Positions 16,830 through 25,994 of a DNA stretch of 40,347 nt are shown piece after piece. This DNA is from Clostridia bacterium. GTDB lineage: Bacteria > Bacillota > Clostridia > Christensenellales > UBA1242. The DNA is taken from contig JAFUPL010000015.1 in NCBI GenBank assembly GCA_017481235.1, forward strand, positions 1 through 40,347, in the 5' to 3' direction. Numbering within the stretch: the stretch's first letter is position 1; every line of letters starts with the position of its first letter. The position numbers were made by a program, and so were the translations under genes. Under the pieces are notes generated by a model. It worked only from the letters and a program-made list of their open reading frames with translations. It was not told the origin of the DNA and made no database searches.

Positions 16830-18104
16830 TTATTCTAAGTCCTTGCGGATTGTGGTGCAACGGGAGATATAACTTTTGATTAATGCACGGATAAAGAATA
16901 TTGCACTTATAGCAATTGGGATTGTAAATAGTGTTACAATTGATAGATTGGTGACTACATAACTATTGCCACTAAGTTCCATTACAAGTGACACAAACAA
17001 TGTAGTTAGCGAATAACCTAGGCATTCTGCCATTGAATAAATGGTAAGTGTGCGTGTTAGTGAATATTTGGATACACAAGTGTTGATATAATTTTTGATT
17101 GTAATACGTGTTGCGGCGCGGGACATATGTTGAGTGGCAAACAATATTAACACAATAATAATTGACATAGTTGCCTTTGGATTGATTGAGTATATAATTG
17201 CGGTTGCTGTAAAACCAAACAACATCATAACGCTAAATATTATAATGCTTTTAACACCTTGTTTAAGTTCGTATTTAAACTGAAATTTTGAGGCGATACC
17301 AGCAATTATTTTGTACACACAAAAGATATATCCAAATAGATATGCTGGCATATTTATATTTTGAAGATACACCTTGGACATGGTTTGATGCACTCCGCCA
17401 ATACCAAAAAAGCAAAAACTAAATATTGCCATCCATATTACAAATGGACGTTTAAGTAAGGTTTTGTAACTTGGTTCACGTGTGCGTTGTTTTTCTTCAA
17501 TTTGTTGTTGTTCAAGTATATCCTCTTCATCATCAAGTGGGTCCTTTATTACAAATGATAAAACCATTAATATTAAAGCGCAAACGGCCGTGCCTATTAC
17601 TGGAGCGTAGGGACTTACAAATTCATATAAATAACCAGCAACTATAGATGTGACACCTTCAAATATATAGTACCAAAACATACCCTTGCCTTCATACTTG
17701 GAGTAGTCATTTTTTTTGTGCAATTTTTTAAGTGATAAGGATAAAATTTCAACATCTGTAATATTTCGTATTGCCATGCTTAAACCATATAGTAAATTGG
17801 CAATTATAAACAACCAAAATCCTTGCCCAAACAAGTATATTGCCACAAATCCTAAACTAAACACACTTGCAATACGTGTGGCATTGCTTCTACCTATTTT
17901 TTTAATAACTTTTGCTACTGGAATTTGCAACAAAAATGCGGATAACATAAAAACGCTATCCAGTAGTATTACTTGTGAGTAACTTAAACCTTTAACCTCG
18001 GTTAAATATAGTATAGAAATTGTCCATAAAAATAGAAAGTCAAATGCAAATGCTCTATACCACGGATAGACTTTTACATTCCTTTTTAAATCTTGTTCTG
18101 ACAT
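16830..18104 (-). CDS. Major facilitator superfamily transporter
   Basis: This 424-residue protein has about 12 hydrophobic segments split by a charged central loop (near residues 190-215, rich in Glu and Gln), the normal MFS shape. A basic loop between segments 2 and 3 (AKVIKKIGRSNATR) corresponds to the conserved MFS loop motif. The substrate cannot be told; drug or sugar efflux are common for this kind. It starts 29 bp after the mnmA stop, so it is likely the third gene of the TM2-mnmA-MFS unit. It ends at a terminator shared with the surface-protein gene. Confidence 0.88.
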   Translation of the reverse strand: MSEQDLKRNVKVYPWYRAFAFDFLFLWTISILYLTEVKGLSYSQVILLDSVFMLSAFLLQIPVAKVIKKIGRSNATRIASVFSLGFVAIYLFGQGFWLFIIANLLYGLSMAIRNITDVEILSLSLKKLHKKNDYSKYEGKGMFWYYIFEGVTSIVAGYLYEFVSPYAPVIGTAVCALILMVLSFVIKDPLDDEEDILEQQQIEEKQRTREPSYKTLLKRPFVIWMAIFSFCFFGIGGVHQTMSKVYLQNINMPAYLFGYIFCVYKIIAGIASKFQFKYELKQGVKSIIIFSVMMLFGFTATAIIYSINPKATMSIIIVLILFATQHMSRAATRITIKNYINTCVSKYSLTRTLTIYSMAECLGYSLTTLFVSLVMELSGNSYVVTNLSIVTLFTIPIAISAIFFIRALIKSYISRCTTIRKDLE

Positions 18105-18133
18105 AACACTCTAACCCCTTATTGTGTCGTATT

Positions 18134-19213
18134 TTACTTAGTTTCGATAATTTCGCCACCGCCATAGCACATTCCATCTTCTGCATACAATACGGCAAAT
18201 TGACCTAGTGTTACCGCACGTTGCTTTTCTTTAAATGTAACAAACACATCTCCATTATCAAGAATTTTGATATGTGCCTCTTGGTCTGGTTGACGATAAC
18301 GGCATTTTACGTAGCAATCAAACTCGTTAACTTTAGGTTTTCCGCTAATCCAATTAAATGAACTTGCAGTTAGGGAGGAAGAGTACATTTCATCACATTC
18401 CCCACAATTTACATATAATATGTTGTTTTTAACATCTTTGTTAACCACAAACCATCTATCGTTGTCATAACCATCTTTTCCGCCCAAATTAAGTCCTCGA
18501 CGTTGACCAATTGTGTAATACATTACGCCATCATGCTCGCCCAATACATTTCCATCAAGGTCCATAATTTTACCCTTTTGCATAGGGATATATTCTTTTA
18601 AAAACTTTCTAAAGTTACGTTCCCCAATAAAGCATATTCCAGTAGAGTCTTTTTTTCTAGCATTAACAAGTTTATGTTCTTCGGCAATACGTCTAACTTG
18701 TGGTTTGTCAATTTCTGCAAGAGGAAACATGACTTTAGATAATTGTTCTTGTGACAATTGATTTAAGAAGTATGTTTGGTCCTTGTTTAAATCGCTTGCT
18801 TTGTATAAATAACTAACTCCGTCTCGTACTACTTTTTTAGCATAATGACCAGTGGCAATATAATCTGCGCCCAAAAGCATTGCTTGCTTAAGAAATGGTC
18901 CAAATTTTATTTCGCGATTACACAATACGTCTGGGTTAGGTGTACGACCTTCTTTGTAAGACTTTAGGAAATAAGCAAATACTCTATCCCAATATTCCTT
19001 AGCATAGTTTACAGTGTAATATGGAATTCCAATAGTATCAGCAACGCGTTTAACATCTTCGAAATCGCTTTCACTCGTACAAACACCATGTGAATCGGTT
19101 TCTTCCCAATTCACCATAAACATACCTATTACATCATAACCTTGTTGTTTTAAAAGTAGGGCAGTAACCGCCGAATCTACACCACCGCTTAAACCTACAA
19201 CTACTGTTGCCAT
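18134..19213 (-). CDS. mnmA: tRNA-specific 2-thiouridylase MnmA
   Basis: This enzyme puts sulfur on U34 of Lys, Glu and Gln tRNAs using ATP and a persulfide donor. I chose the ATG at 19213, preceded by AGGGAG; it gives 359 residues. The PP-loop SGGVDS is at residues 9-14, and the two catalytic cysteines are C98 ([13 protein letters not shown]) and C194 ([11 protein letters not shown]). The C-terminal half holds the usual beta-barrel domains ([10 protein letters not shown]). The start lies one base after the stop of the TM2 gene, so the two are tightly coupled. No cysteine desulfurase gene is nearby. Identification is firm. Confidence 0.97.
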   Translation of the reverse strand: MATVVVGLSGGVDSAVTALLLKQQGYDVIGMFMVNWEETDSHGVCTSESDFEDVKRVADTIGIPYYTVNYAKEYWDRVFAYFLKSYKEGRTPNPDVLCNREIKFGPFLKQAMLLGADYIATGHYAKKVVRDGVSYLYKASDLNKDQTYFLNQLSQEQLSKVMFPLAEIDKPQVRRIAEEHKLVNARKKDSTGICFIGERNFRKFLKEYIPMQKGKIMDLDGNVLGEHDGVMYYTIGQRRGLNLGGKDGYDNDRWFVVNKDVKNNILYVNCGECDEMYSSSLTASSFNWISGKPKVNEFDCYVKCRYRQPDQEAHIKILDNGDVFVTFKEKQRAVTLGQFAVLYAEDGMCYGGGEIIETK

Positions 19214-19214
19214 A

Positions 19215-19745
19215 TTATTCTCCCTTTTTGATATTATCGTCATTATTCAATTTAACGTTTTCCATTTTTTCTATCTTAACTGAATAAGGTAATGATACTG
19301 GATATTTAAACCTATTAAATATTATTGATATTGCATCAGTTATCCATATTATAAAACTTGCAACCCAAATTATTCCGCAAACCAAAATAAGGTTTCCGAG
19401 ATATCCATTTCTAATTCCTTGTTGAACGGCAAAGTATGCATATATAAATGCAAATGCAAAACCTACAATTTGAAATAGTCCGCGCCAAAGTTTACCAAGC
19501 TTAAAATAATGCAAACCAAACCACCCGCCAAACAAGCACATTAAAAAAATTTGTCCTTTATTTATATCGCTAGGCACTTGTTTGGAATAAAGAATTCGTT
19601 CTTTTTCGCCCATACGGAAAGCACTTTTTGCTTCCTCATTGGTGGCACTATTAAATTTTTCAAAATTAAGTCCGCAATTGCCACATCTTGCCATATTGCT
19701 AGGTGTTTTAAAATTACACCTTGGACAACGTTTAAATTCTTTCAT
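19215..19745 (-). CDS. Zinc-ribbon and TM2-domain membrane protein
   Basis: The ATG at 19745 is chosen; it gives 176 residues. Residues about 6-27 form a zinc ribbon with two CxxC pairs (CPRCNFKTP and CGNCGLNFE). A TM2 domain follows: two hydrophobic helices with the [13 protein letters not shown] motif between, then two more hydrophobic segments. The function of TM2 proteins is not established. A TATAAT box (19757-19752) ends only six bases before this ATG, so the message is probably leaderless. A GTG at 19781 could extend the protein but would lie upstream of that promoter. It is the first gene of the mnmA operon. Confidence 0.8.
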   Translation of the reverse strand: MKEFKRCPRCNFKTPSNMARCGNCGLNFEKFNSATNEEAKSAFRMGEKERILYSKQVPSDINKGQIFLMCLFGGWFGLHYFKLGKLWRGLFQIVGFAFAFIYAYFAVQQGIRNGYLGNLILVCGIIWVASFIIWITDAISIIFNRFKYPVSLPYSVKIEKMENVKLNNDDNIKKGE

Positions 19746-19751
19746 ATCGTT

Positions 19752-19780
19752 ATTATAACATATAAATTTAATTTTGTACA
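19752..19780 (-). promoter_or_regulatory. Promoter of TM2-mnmA-MFS, probably leaderless
   Basis: On the minus strand TGTACA and TATAAT (19757-19752) are separated by 17 bases. The ATG at 19745 begins seven bases after the -10 box, leaving almost no leader and no ribosome binding site. Confidence 0.5.
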
Positions 19781-19908
19781 CTATTAAATAAATAAACTTT
19801 ATTTAAATGTTAATAATATTTGTATAAATTTTCAAAATATGTTAAAATAAACTAAATCAATAAAGTGATGTCGTTAAAACAAGTTAATAAATTTTGTAGG
19901 AATGAAAT

Positions 19909-20514
19909 ATGTTAATTGAAAAAATAAGTTTAAAATCAAGTCGTAATCCTAATATTTTTATAGTTGAAATTAATGGAGAGAAATATATTTTGCATAGCGA
20001 GATTATTGTAAAATACGGTATTGCTACTAATTGTGAAATTGGGAAAGATAAATTAACTGAAGTGGTTTATGAAAGTGATGTAATGATTGCTACCAATCTT
20101 GCAATGAAATATGTGTCCAGTAAACTAATTACTACTAAACAACTTAAAGACTATTTGCGTAGTAAGGGATATAAGGCCAATGTTATATCAAAAGTGATTG
20201 ATAAGTTTAACGAGTATGGAGTGCTTAATGATGAGAACTTTGCGTCGGCTTTTGTTAATGTCAAACAAACCAGTTTAAGTAAACGTGCTATTGAACAAAA
20301 ATTAATACAAAAGGGCGTTAATAAAGATATTGCTTCATCTTGTCTAGAAGAATTTGATGACTATGAAGTGGCTATTCGCACCGCCGAAAAATTTATGAAA
20401 ACAAAAGAATATAGCGAAGAGAATATAACAAAACTTTTAAGGCATTTATCATACAAGGGCTTTGATTATGAAACAATAAATAAAGTGTTAAATAATATGA
20501 AAAATAAACAATAA
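19909..20514 (+). CDS. recX: Regulatory protein RecX
   Basis: This 201-residue helical protein modulates RecA filaments. The diagnostic three-helix repeats run from about residue 60 to the end: the A..YV..K..T..QL.DYLRSKGY pattern at 65-90, then VLNDENFASAFV near 107-118, then LRHLSYKGFDYETI at the C terminus. The first 60 residues form an extra N-terminal beta domain, common in Firmicutes RecX. The ribosome binding site TAGGAATGAA is modest. A very AT-rich gap separates it from acpS. recA is not in this window. Confidence 0.9.
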   Translation: MLIEKISLKSSRNPNIFIVEINGEKYILHSEIIVKYGIATNCEIGKDKLTEVVYESDVMIATNLAMKYVSSKLITTKQLKDYLRSKGYKANVISKVIDKFNEYGVLNDENFASAFVNVKQTSLSKRAIEQKLIQKGVNKDIASSCLEEFDDYEVAIRTAEKFMKTKEYSEENITKLLRHLSYKGFDYETINKVLNNMKNKQ

Positions 20515-20703
20515 ATTAATTTTAATTAAATAGAAATAAAATATTTTAATTTTATATGTAATATGTATAAAAAAATAATTATTTAATTATAAAATACTAT
20601 TTTTAAGTATAAAATTAAATATTTTACAATTTTTAAAATAAAAATATAATTAAATTTGAAATTGTTTATAATAATTATTTTTAATTTTTAAAAGGAATTA
20701 ATT
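20515..20703. other. Extremely AT-rich gap between recX and acpS
   Basis: This 189-base stretch contains only about a dozen G or C bases. No ORF or clear hairpin terminator is seen. It must contain the acpS promoter, but too many A/T boxes fit to choose one. Confidence 0.5.
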
Positions 20704-21051
20704 ATGGTAGGAATTGATATTGAAAATATTGAACGATTTAAAAATTTAAGTCAACATTTAATTGCGCGAGTATACACTATAAATGAAATTAACTATTGTC
20801 AATCTCGCTCCAATTCACATATACATTTTGCGGGAATTTGGTGTGCTAAGGAAGCGGTTGTAAAAGCGCTTAATGATTTATCTTTGACGGTAAGCGAAAT
20901 TGAAATTTTGCACAAACCTAGTGGTGCACCTTATATAAATATTACACCAAAGTTGCAACAATATTTTGAAAGTAAAAACATAAAAAATATTCATATTAGC
21001 ATTTCACATACAGACACTGTTGCAACCTCTATTGCTATGATTGAAAAATAA
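20704..21051 (+). CDS. acpS: Holo-[acyl-carrier-protein] synthase
   Basis: This 115-residue enzyme moves 4'-phosphopantetheine from CoA to the acyl carrier protein. The magnesium ligands are present as D5 (VGIDIE) and E50 in FAGIWCAKEAVVKAL, and the ISISHTDTVATSIAM strand near the C terminus is typical. Length is right for the AcpS trimeric family. The start follows AAAGGAATTA. A strong terminator follows at 21089, so it is transcribed alone or with recX. Confidence 0.95.
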   Translation: MVGIDIENIERFKNLSQHLIARVYTINEINYCQSRSNSHIHFAGIWCAKEAVVKALNDLSLTVSEIEILHKPSGAPYINITPKLQQYFESKNIKNIHISISHTDTVATSIAMIEK

Positions 21052-21088
21052 GGCGTATATAAATATTGGTCAACATAAACTAATATAT

Positions 21089-21120
21089 AAATCTCTAACT
21101 ATATGTTTAGAGATTTTTTT
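21089..21120 (+). terminator. Intrinsic terminator of acpS
   Basis: AAATCTCTAA (21089-21098) pairs with TTAGAGATTT (21107-21116), with T7 ending at 21120. Confidence 0.88.
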
Positions 21121-21141
21121 GATATAGCTAAAAGACAAGTA

Positions 21142-21170
21142 TTGACATGGTGTGATTTTTGTGATATTAT
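21142..21170 (+). promoter_or_regulatory. Promoter of the 21189-22490 pair
   Basis: TTGACA (21142-21147) and TATTAT (21165-21170) are 17 bases apart, directly before the gene at 21189. Confidence 0.75.
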
Positions 21171-21188
21171 ACGCTTAAGAGGGTAAAT

Positions 21189-21605
21189 ATGACTAAAGAA
21201 CAATTTGAAGCGGAGATGTTAAAGTGGGTAACTTTTTATAAAGAAAAGTTGGAACAAACCGATTTAAGGTGCGCAAAGTTGCCTGAAGGTTTTGTAAGTA
21301 AACCTAGCAAATTAACATATAATCCATTTTTGGAATTTGACCCAAAGTATTTTAATATTAGGATTTTGTCTAATCTTGAAGGATTAAATATGGTTATCTA
21401 TCAACATCCAGAACTAAAACCACACGAAATTAGTTTGTTTATAATATGCAATCCAAAATTTAAGGTGCTAAACCAAATGCTTAATCATAATTCATATTTA
21501 GTTAATGAGTTGAAGGAAAAAACTCATAGTCCTATGGATATTGCCATATCTTATGCCCGTTGGGAACAACTTAACGCTAGATACAAACATCTACCAAAGC
21601 GTTAA
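21189..21605 (+). CDS. Hypothetical protein, 138 residues
   Basis: I do not recognise this protein. It appears soluble and globular: an N-terminal helix (about residues 1-25), a mixed region with LEFDPKYFNIRILSNLEGLNMVIYQ, and a C-terminal helical part. There are no cysteine clusters, signal peptide or membrane segments. It has its own promoter and a GAGGG ribosome binding site, and is followed 18 bp later by a membrane-associated coiled-coil gene with which it is probably co-transcribed. No function is proposed. Confidence 0.65.
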   Translation: MTKEQFEAEMLKWVTFYKEKLEQTDLRCAKLPEGFVSKPSKLTYNPFLEFDPKYFNIRILSNLEGLNMVIYQHPELKPHEISLFIICNPKFKVLNQMLNHNSYLVNELKEKTHSPMDIAISYARWEQLNARYKHLPKR

Positions 21606-21623
21606 TATATAAGGAGAAGAAAA

Positions 21624-22490
21624 ATGAGTGGAATATTTAAAAAAATGATTGAAGAAAAAACAAAAAAAAGAATGATGGAATATGTTGAATGTGGATTTAA
21701 AAGTGAACAAGAAATGCAAGAAGAAGTTAATAGACTTTTAGAAAGATTTCAACAATGGTCACCCGAACAACGACATCAATTTATAAAAGATACAATGGAA
21801 AAAGCAAGGGTTTTAAAATCCAAGTGGCAAAGTCTTATAGATGAAGAAGGGCATTGGAGAAGATATCGCAATAAAGAGGCACACGGACACAGTCATGCAG
21901 TGGAAAGTGAGTACAAGGCACATGACACTGCAGTAGAAGAAGGTTGGGGGTTATGTGTTGCTATATATACAATAATTGGAGCCGTTATAGGTGGTATAGT
22001 AAGTATGGGAGACCTAAAAATAACGCTTGCATCTTTATTGGGCGGTTTGATGGCGGGACTAGTTTTATCGTATCCCACTATGGATTATATACAATACGAA
22101 AAAGATAGAAAAAGAGAAGAAGAAGTTTGTGGATTTAATGCACGAGACAATTTAATGCAAAAACGTATCATAAACAAAATGATATTGGAAAATATTGAAA
22201 GTTCTTATTTAACATCTGAAGAGCGTAAATTATATTATGACCAAATAATGAATACTGAAATTCGCTATTGTATAAGAGGTTGCGATGCTCTTCAATATGT
22301 GTTTGAAGCGGATAGGGAATGGAAGTCACAGATGAGAGAAGAACTTCGCAAGGAAAGTGAAGAAGAATGGAAGAAAAAAGCAGAAGAACACAACAAATTA
22401 TCTCTTGAAGAAAGAACAAGATTGAATTCACAAAGAGATTTAGAATTACGAGAACATGCTGAATGGATGGATAAAAACTATAAGTTATAA
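21624..22490 (+). CDS. Coiled-coil protein with two membrane segments
   Basis: This 288-residue protein is not recognised. Residues 1-95 are highly charged and helical, with a short His-rich patch (HGHSHAVE) near residue 90. Two closely spaced hydrophobic helices at about 110-150 (VAIYTIIGAVIGGIV and LASLLGGLMAGLVLS) form a hairpin, and the last 130 residues are a Glu/Lys-rich coiled coil. Both ends are therefore probably cytoplasmic. The start follows AAGGAGAAG. It is co-transcribed with the 21189 gene and ends at a terminator. A scaffold or membrane-tethered assembly role is possible but unproven. Confidence 0.65.
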   Translation: MSGIFKKMIEEKTKKRMMEYVECGFKSEQEMQEEVNRLLERFQQWSPEQRHQFIKDTMEKARVLKSKWQSLIDEEGHWRRYRNKEAHGHSHAVESEYKAHDTAVEEGWGLCVAIYTIIGAVIGGIVSMGDLKITLASLLGGLMAGLVLSYPTMDYIQYEKDRKREEEVCGFNARDNLMQKRIINKMILENIESSYLTSEERKLYYDQIMNTEIRYCIRGCDALQYVFEADREWKSQMREELRKESEEEWKKKAEEHNKLSLEERTRLNSQRDLELREHAEWMDKNYKL

Positions 22491-22614
22491 AATAATAGAT
22501 ATATTAATATGTTAACTTGATTAACAATGGTTTAATAAGTTCTATAAATAAGTAAGTTTATAAAAACATAAAATTGTTTATTGTTTACTTGGTTAACAAA
22601 AGTTAAAATTAAAA

Positions 22615-22644
22615 AATCTCTAAGAATTTACTTAGAGATTTTTT
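22615..22644. terminator. Intrinsic terminator, bidirectional
   Basis: AATCTCTAAG (22615-22624) pairs with CTTAGAGATT (22631-22640), with T runs on both strands. It lies between the 21624 gene and the convergent ileS. Confidence 0.85.
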
Positions 22645-22649
22645 GTATT

Positions 22650-22700
22650 CATATCATTCGTCAGTCTACGACTGCCACCTTCTTACTAAAGAAGGCAATG
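22650..22700 (-). repeat. Gut-Firmicutes type hairpin repeat after ileS
   Basis: On the minus strand the piece TTGCCTTCTTTAGTAAGAAG is followed by GTGGCAGTCGTAGACTGACG. It forms two hairpins, CCTTCTT/AAGAAGG and CAGTC/GACTG. I recognise the layout TTGCC-hairpin-GTGGC-hairpin-GACG as a common intergenic repeat in gut Firmicutes, from memory and not by search. Confidence 0.5.
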
Positions 22701-25700
22701 TTACATTTTTTTCATCTTGATTGTAATATCGTCGCCACCAACTTGAGTGCTTTCTTCGGTGTCGAATTGAGTTAGGGTAGTGATATCGGTTGCAAGTAAT
22801 TCGGTTTTGATTTTGTCACTATATACATTTAATACTTCAGTCAAATCTTCGCTGGTAGTAGCAAAGTCAACTACTATGCGGTCTGCAACATCAAAGTTAG
22901 CATTTTTACGCATTACTTGACAAGTACGTATTAATTCACGTGACAAGCCTTCAAGCATTAAGTTTTTGTCAATAGTTATATCAAGCACAACCGTTATTCC
23001 ATCAACGTTGGCAATTACATAGTCTTGCTTTGCCTTGGTTTGAGGTATAAATAAGTCGCTAGCAAGGTCATAACCACAAATACTAACAGTGCCATTATGG
23101 AAACCTGCAACGTATTCTTGCATTGTTGCGTCCGTACAATTAGACAACTCATTTTTAACCTTTTGAACATCGCCTTTTAATACTGCACCTGCTTTACGAA
23201 GGTCAATCATTAGATATTCGTCATTAAATCTTGTTTGGTCACGTTCAACAACGATATTTTTAATATTTAATTCGTCTTTTAGTATAGTTTCGTATAGGTC
23301 AACAGCATTTTGCAAACTTTCGTCACCACAAATATACAATGTTTTAAGTGGTTGTTTAACCTTAATTTGTTTTTCGTTACGTAGACGTCCAGTTAAGGCA
23401 ATTACATCACGCATTAAGTCGGTTTGTTCAATTAAATTATTATCTTCAATTTCAACTAGGTTAGCACCAAATGTGGTTAGCATTACACTTTCTTCTGCGT
23501 TTTTATCAAGTTCACGCACAAGATTTTGCCATAAATATTCACTTAAGAAAGGAGTGATAGGAGCAAGACATATTGCAGTATTTTTAATTGCATAACTTAA
23601 AACATAGTACGCATTTAATTTGTCTACACCATTTTCGCCTTTCCAAAATCTTCTACGGTTGATACGAATGTACCAGTTAGAAACCTCATCAATAAACTTT
23701 TCAAATTCAGCGGTTACTCCACCAAAGTTGGTTTCGTCATACGCCTTATCGCAAAGTTCAACAAACTTATTAGTACGTATTACAAGCCATTTGTCACTAA
23801 CGTTTAAGTTGTTTACATCTAATTTATAGCCAGTTAAATCAGGATTATCAATATTAGCATAAGTGCCAAAGAATAGGTAACTATTCCATAAATTTAGTAT
23901 TTTACGACGTACTTCATCAATAGTTTCGTAACCGAATTTAACGTCCGCAATAAGAGGAGTGTTAACAAAGTTGTAACGAACAAGGTCAGCACCGATATCT
24001 TTATATACAGTATCAAGTGGAATATTGTTAGGACTAGATTTTGATAACTTCTTGCCGTCTTGAGCAAGTAACATAGGTGTTCCCATTGCCTTTTTAAAAG
24101 GTGCTTTACCAGTAAGTACTACGCTCATTAGTAACATGCTATAGAACCACAAGCGCACTTGTTCCTTACCTTCAACAACGGCATTAGCAGGGAAGTTCTT
24201 TTGCCAAAACTCTGTATCTTCAAAGTACTTTTTAGTACTAAATGGAACAATACCAGCGTCAAGCCAGCAGTCTCCAACGTGCTTAATGCGTTTAACTGCC
24301 TTGCCACAACAAGGACACTTGATTTCCACTTCGTCAATATAAGGGCGGTGTAGGTGAGGTAGGTTATCTACTTTTTCAGGGTTGATTGCAAGAGATTTTA
24401 ATTCTTCCTTGCTACCAACAACTGTAACCTTACCGCAATCACAAGGATAGAATGGAAGTGGCAAACCATAATATCTAGGACGAGAAATTGACCAGTCTCC
24501 CATATTGGTTAACCAATCTTTCATACGCTTGCCTAGGAATTCAGGATTCCACTCAACAGTTTCTGCTTGTTCAATTAGTTGAGGTCTAATCTCATCAACT
24601 TTAATTACCCACTCACTAATCAAGCGGAATAATAATGGATTTTTACATCTCCAACAATGTGGATAACGGTGAGTATAAGAGTGATGATAGTATATTTTGT
24701 TACGTTTAGTAAGTTCGTCAAATATCAAATCGCGTGTTTCGTCACAGTTTGCATTAAGTCCAGTCAAGAAACCAAATCCATCATAGAATATACCAGCTTC
24801 ATCAATAGGCATAACTTGTTCTAGTCCTAGTGTCAAACCTAAATCAAAGTCCTCAGCACCACAGCCAGGAGCAATATGCACTGCACCACAACCCTCGGTT
24901 GCATCTACTGCGTCCCATGCTACAATCTTATGAACAAATTGTTGCTTAGGTAGTTCTTCAAAACAGGTTTCATAGGTATAACCTACTAGTTCGCTACCCT
25001 TAACAGTTTTGATTACACGTACAATGTCTGCCTTTAATACCTTTAATGCACTTTCGCAAAGAATAATAGGAGAACTATCACTTTTAACTTCACAGAAAGC
25101 ATAGTCAAGTTCTGGATTAACTGCGATTGCTACGTTGCTTGAAAGTGTCCAAGGGGTAGTAGTCCACACTAACATTTTAGCGTCAATTTCCTTGATAGGA
25201 AGTTTAAAGAATATTGCCTCACAAGTATCATTTTTGTATGCGTCAGCGTCACTCATTTCGTGTTCGCTTAAACTTGTGCCACAACGAGTACACCAAGGCA
25301 TAGGACGATATTTTTGACCAATCATATTCTTTTCGTCACATTTCTTTAAGAAGTGCCAAATAGATGTGATATTGTTATCCTTATTAGTATAGTAACTATC
25401 GTCCCAATTCATCCATTGTCCAAGACGGATTGAACCTTGAGTGATTAAATCAGAATATTTGTCAACACGTTTCATACACGCATCAACAAAGTTGCCAATA
25501 CCAAACTCTTCAATTTCCTTTTTGCTGTTGATTCCTAATTCTTTTTCAACACCAACTTCTACAGGCAAACCATGTGCGTCAAAACCATTTTGATAGTGTT
25601 GGTCATACCCCTTTAATGCGCGATACTTGATGGTTGCGTCCTTAAATGTACGTGCAAAAGCATGGTGTAAGCCCATATTGTAGTTGGCAGTAATAGGGCC

Positions 25701-25835
25701 ATCTAGTAGGGTATAGTACTTGCCAGTTTTCTTATTTTTTTCTTTTAACTTTTCAAAGATTTGATTGTCTTGCCAAAATTTCAAGACTTCTTCTTCGTTT
25801 TTAGGGAAATTAGGTATCCCTTGTTCTTTTCTCAT
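22701..25835 (-). CDS. ileS: Isoleucyl-tRNA synthetase
   Basis: This 1044-residue class I synthetase charges tRNA-Ile. The HIGH motif appears as MGLHHA near residues 54-59 (after LDGPITAN) and KMSKS as KKLSKSS near 595-600. The CP1 editing domain (about 180-400, WTTTPWTLSSNVAIAV) and zinc-type cysteines are present. Length and motif style suit the longer, eukaryote-like (type 2) IleRS branch, which in known cases is less sensitive to mupirocin; that is inference. The start follows AAAGGAG. Its leader (25836-26023) has an Ile-rich peptide and an attenuator instead of a T-box. Confidence 0.96.
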   Translation of the reverse strand: MRKEQGIPNFPKNEEEVLKFWQDNQIFEKLKEKNKKTGKYYTLLDGPITANYNMGLHHAFARTFKDATIKYRALKGYDQHYQNGFDAHGLPVEVGVEKELGINSKKEIEEFGIGNFVDACMKRVDKYSDLITQGSIRLGQWMNWDDSYYTNKDNNITSIWHFLKKCDEKNMIGQKYRPMPWCTRCGTSLSEHEMSDADAYKNDTCEAIFFKLPIKEIDAKMLVWTTTPWTLSSNVAIAVNPELDYAFCEVKSDSSPIILCESALKVLKADIVRVIKTVKGSELVGYTYETCFEELPKQQFVHKIVAWDAVDATEGCGAVHIAPGCGAEDFDLGLTLGLEQVMPIDEAGIFYDGFGFLTGLNANCDETRDLIFDELTKRNKIYYHHSYTHRYPHCWRCKNPLLFRLISEWVIKVDEIRPQLIEQAETVEWNPEFLGKRMKDWLTNMGDWSISRPRYYGLPLPFYPCDCGKVTVVGSKEELKSLAINPEKVDNLPHLHRPYIDEVEIKCPCCGKAVKRIKHVGDCWLDAGIVPFSTKKYFEDTEFWQKNFPANAVVEGKEQVRLWFYSMLLMSVVLTGKAPFKKAMGTPMLLAQDGKKLSKSSPNNIPLDTVYKDIGADLVRYNFVNTPLIADVKFGYETIDEVRRKILNLWNSYLFFGTYANIDNPDLTGYKLDVNNLNVSDKWLVIRTNKFVELCDKAYDETNFGGVTAEFEKFIDEVSNWYIRINRRRFWKGENGVDKLNAYYVLSYAIKNTAICLAPITPFLSEYLWQNLVRELDKNAEESVMLTTFGANLVEIEDNNLIEQTDLMRDVIALTGRLRNEKQIKVKQPLKTLYICGDESLQNAVDLYETILKDELNIKNIVVERDQTRFNDEYLMIDLRKAGAVLKGDVQKVKNELSNCTDATMQEYVAGFHNGTVSICGYDLASDLFIPQTKAKQDYVIANVDGITVVLDITIDKNLMLEGLSRELIRTCQVMRKNANFDVADRIVVDFATTSEDLTEVLNVYSDKIKTELLATDITTLTQFDTEESTQVGGDDITIKMKKM

Positions 25836-25870
25836 AATAACTCCTTTAAAATTAAGTAAACTAATTACCT

Positions 25871-25904
25871 AAATAAAAAACTACCATATACGCTATATGG
25901 TAGT
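25871..25904 (-). terminator. Attenuator terminator in the ileS leader
   Basis: On the minus strand ACTACCATATA (25904-25894) pairs with TATATGGTAGT (25890-25880) around the loop GCG, followed by a T6 run. It lies 36 bases before the ileS ATG. The 11 bases CATATAGCGTA inside it (25899-25889) are fully complementary to TACGCTATATG upstream (25930-25920), giving a rival antiterminator helix. Confidence 0.85.
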
Positions 25905-25937
25905 CCTTGCAAACATTAACATATAGCGTAATATTGC

Positions 25938-25985
25938 CTATGCTCTAATAATGTTAATAATTATGTTTGCATTGATAGTTTTCAT
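25938..25985 (-). CDS. Ile-rich leader peptide of ileS (ribosome-mediated attenuation)
   Basis: This 15-codon ORF encodes MKTINANIIINIIRA, with six Ile codons (ATC, ATA and four ATT) and a TAG stop. It lies between the promoter and the attenuator terminator of ileS. Its ATG is about three bases from the predicted transcription start and has no ribosome binding site, so it would be translated as a leaderless message. The Ile codons overlap an RNA arm that can pair with 25922-25909, next to the antiterminator strand. Stalling for lack of Ile-tRNA should expose the antiterminator; finishing at TAG should cover it. A leader-peptide role is inferred, but composition, placement and RNA pairing agree. 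Confidence 0.8.
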   Translation of the reverse strand: MKTINANIIINIIRA

Positions 25986-25994
25986 AATGCTATT

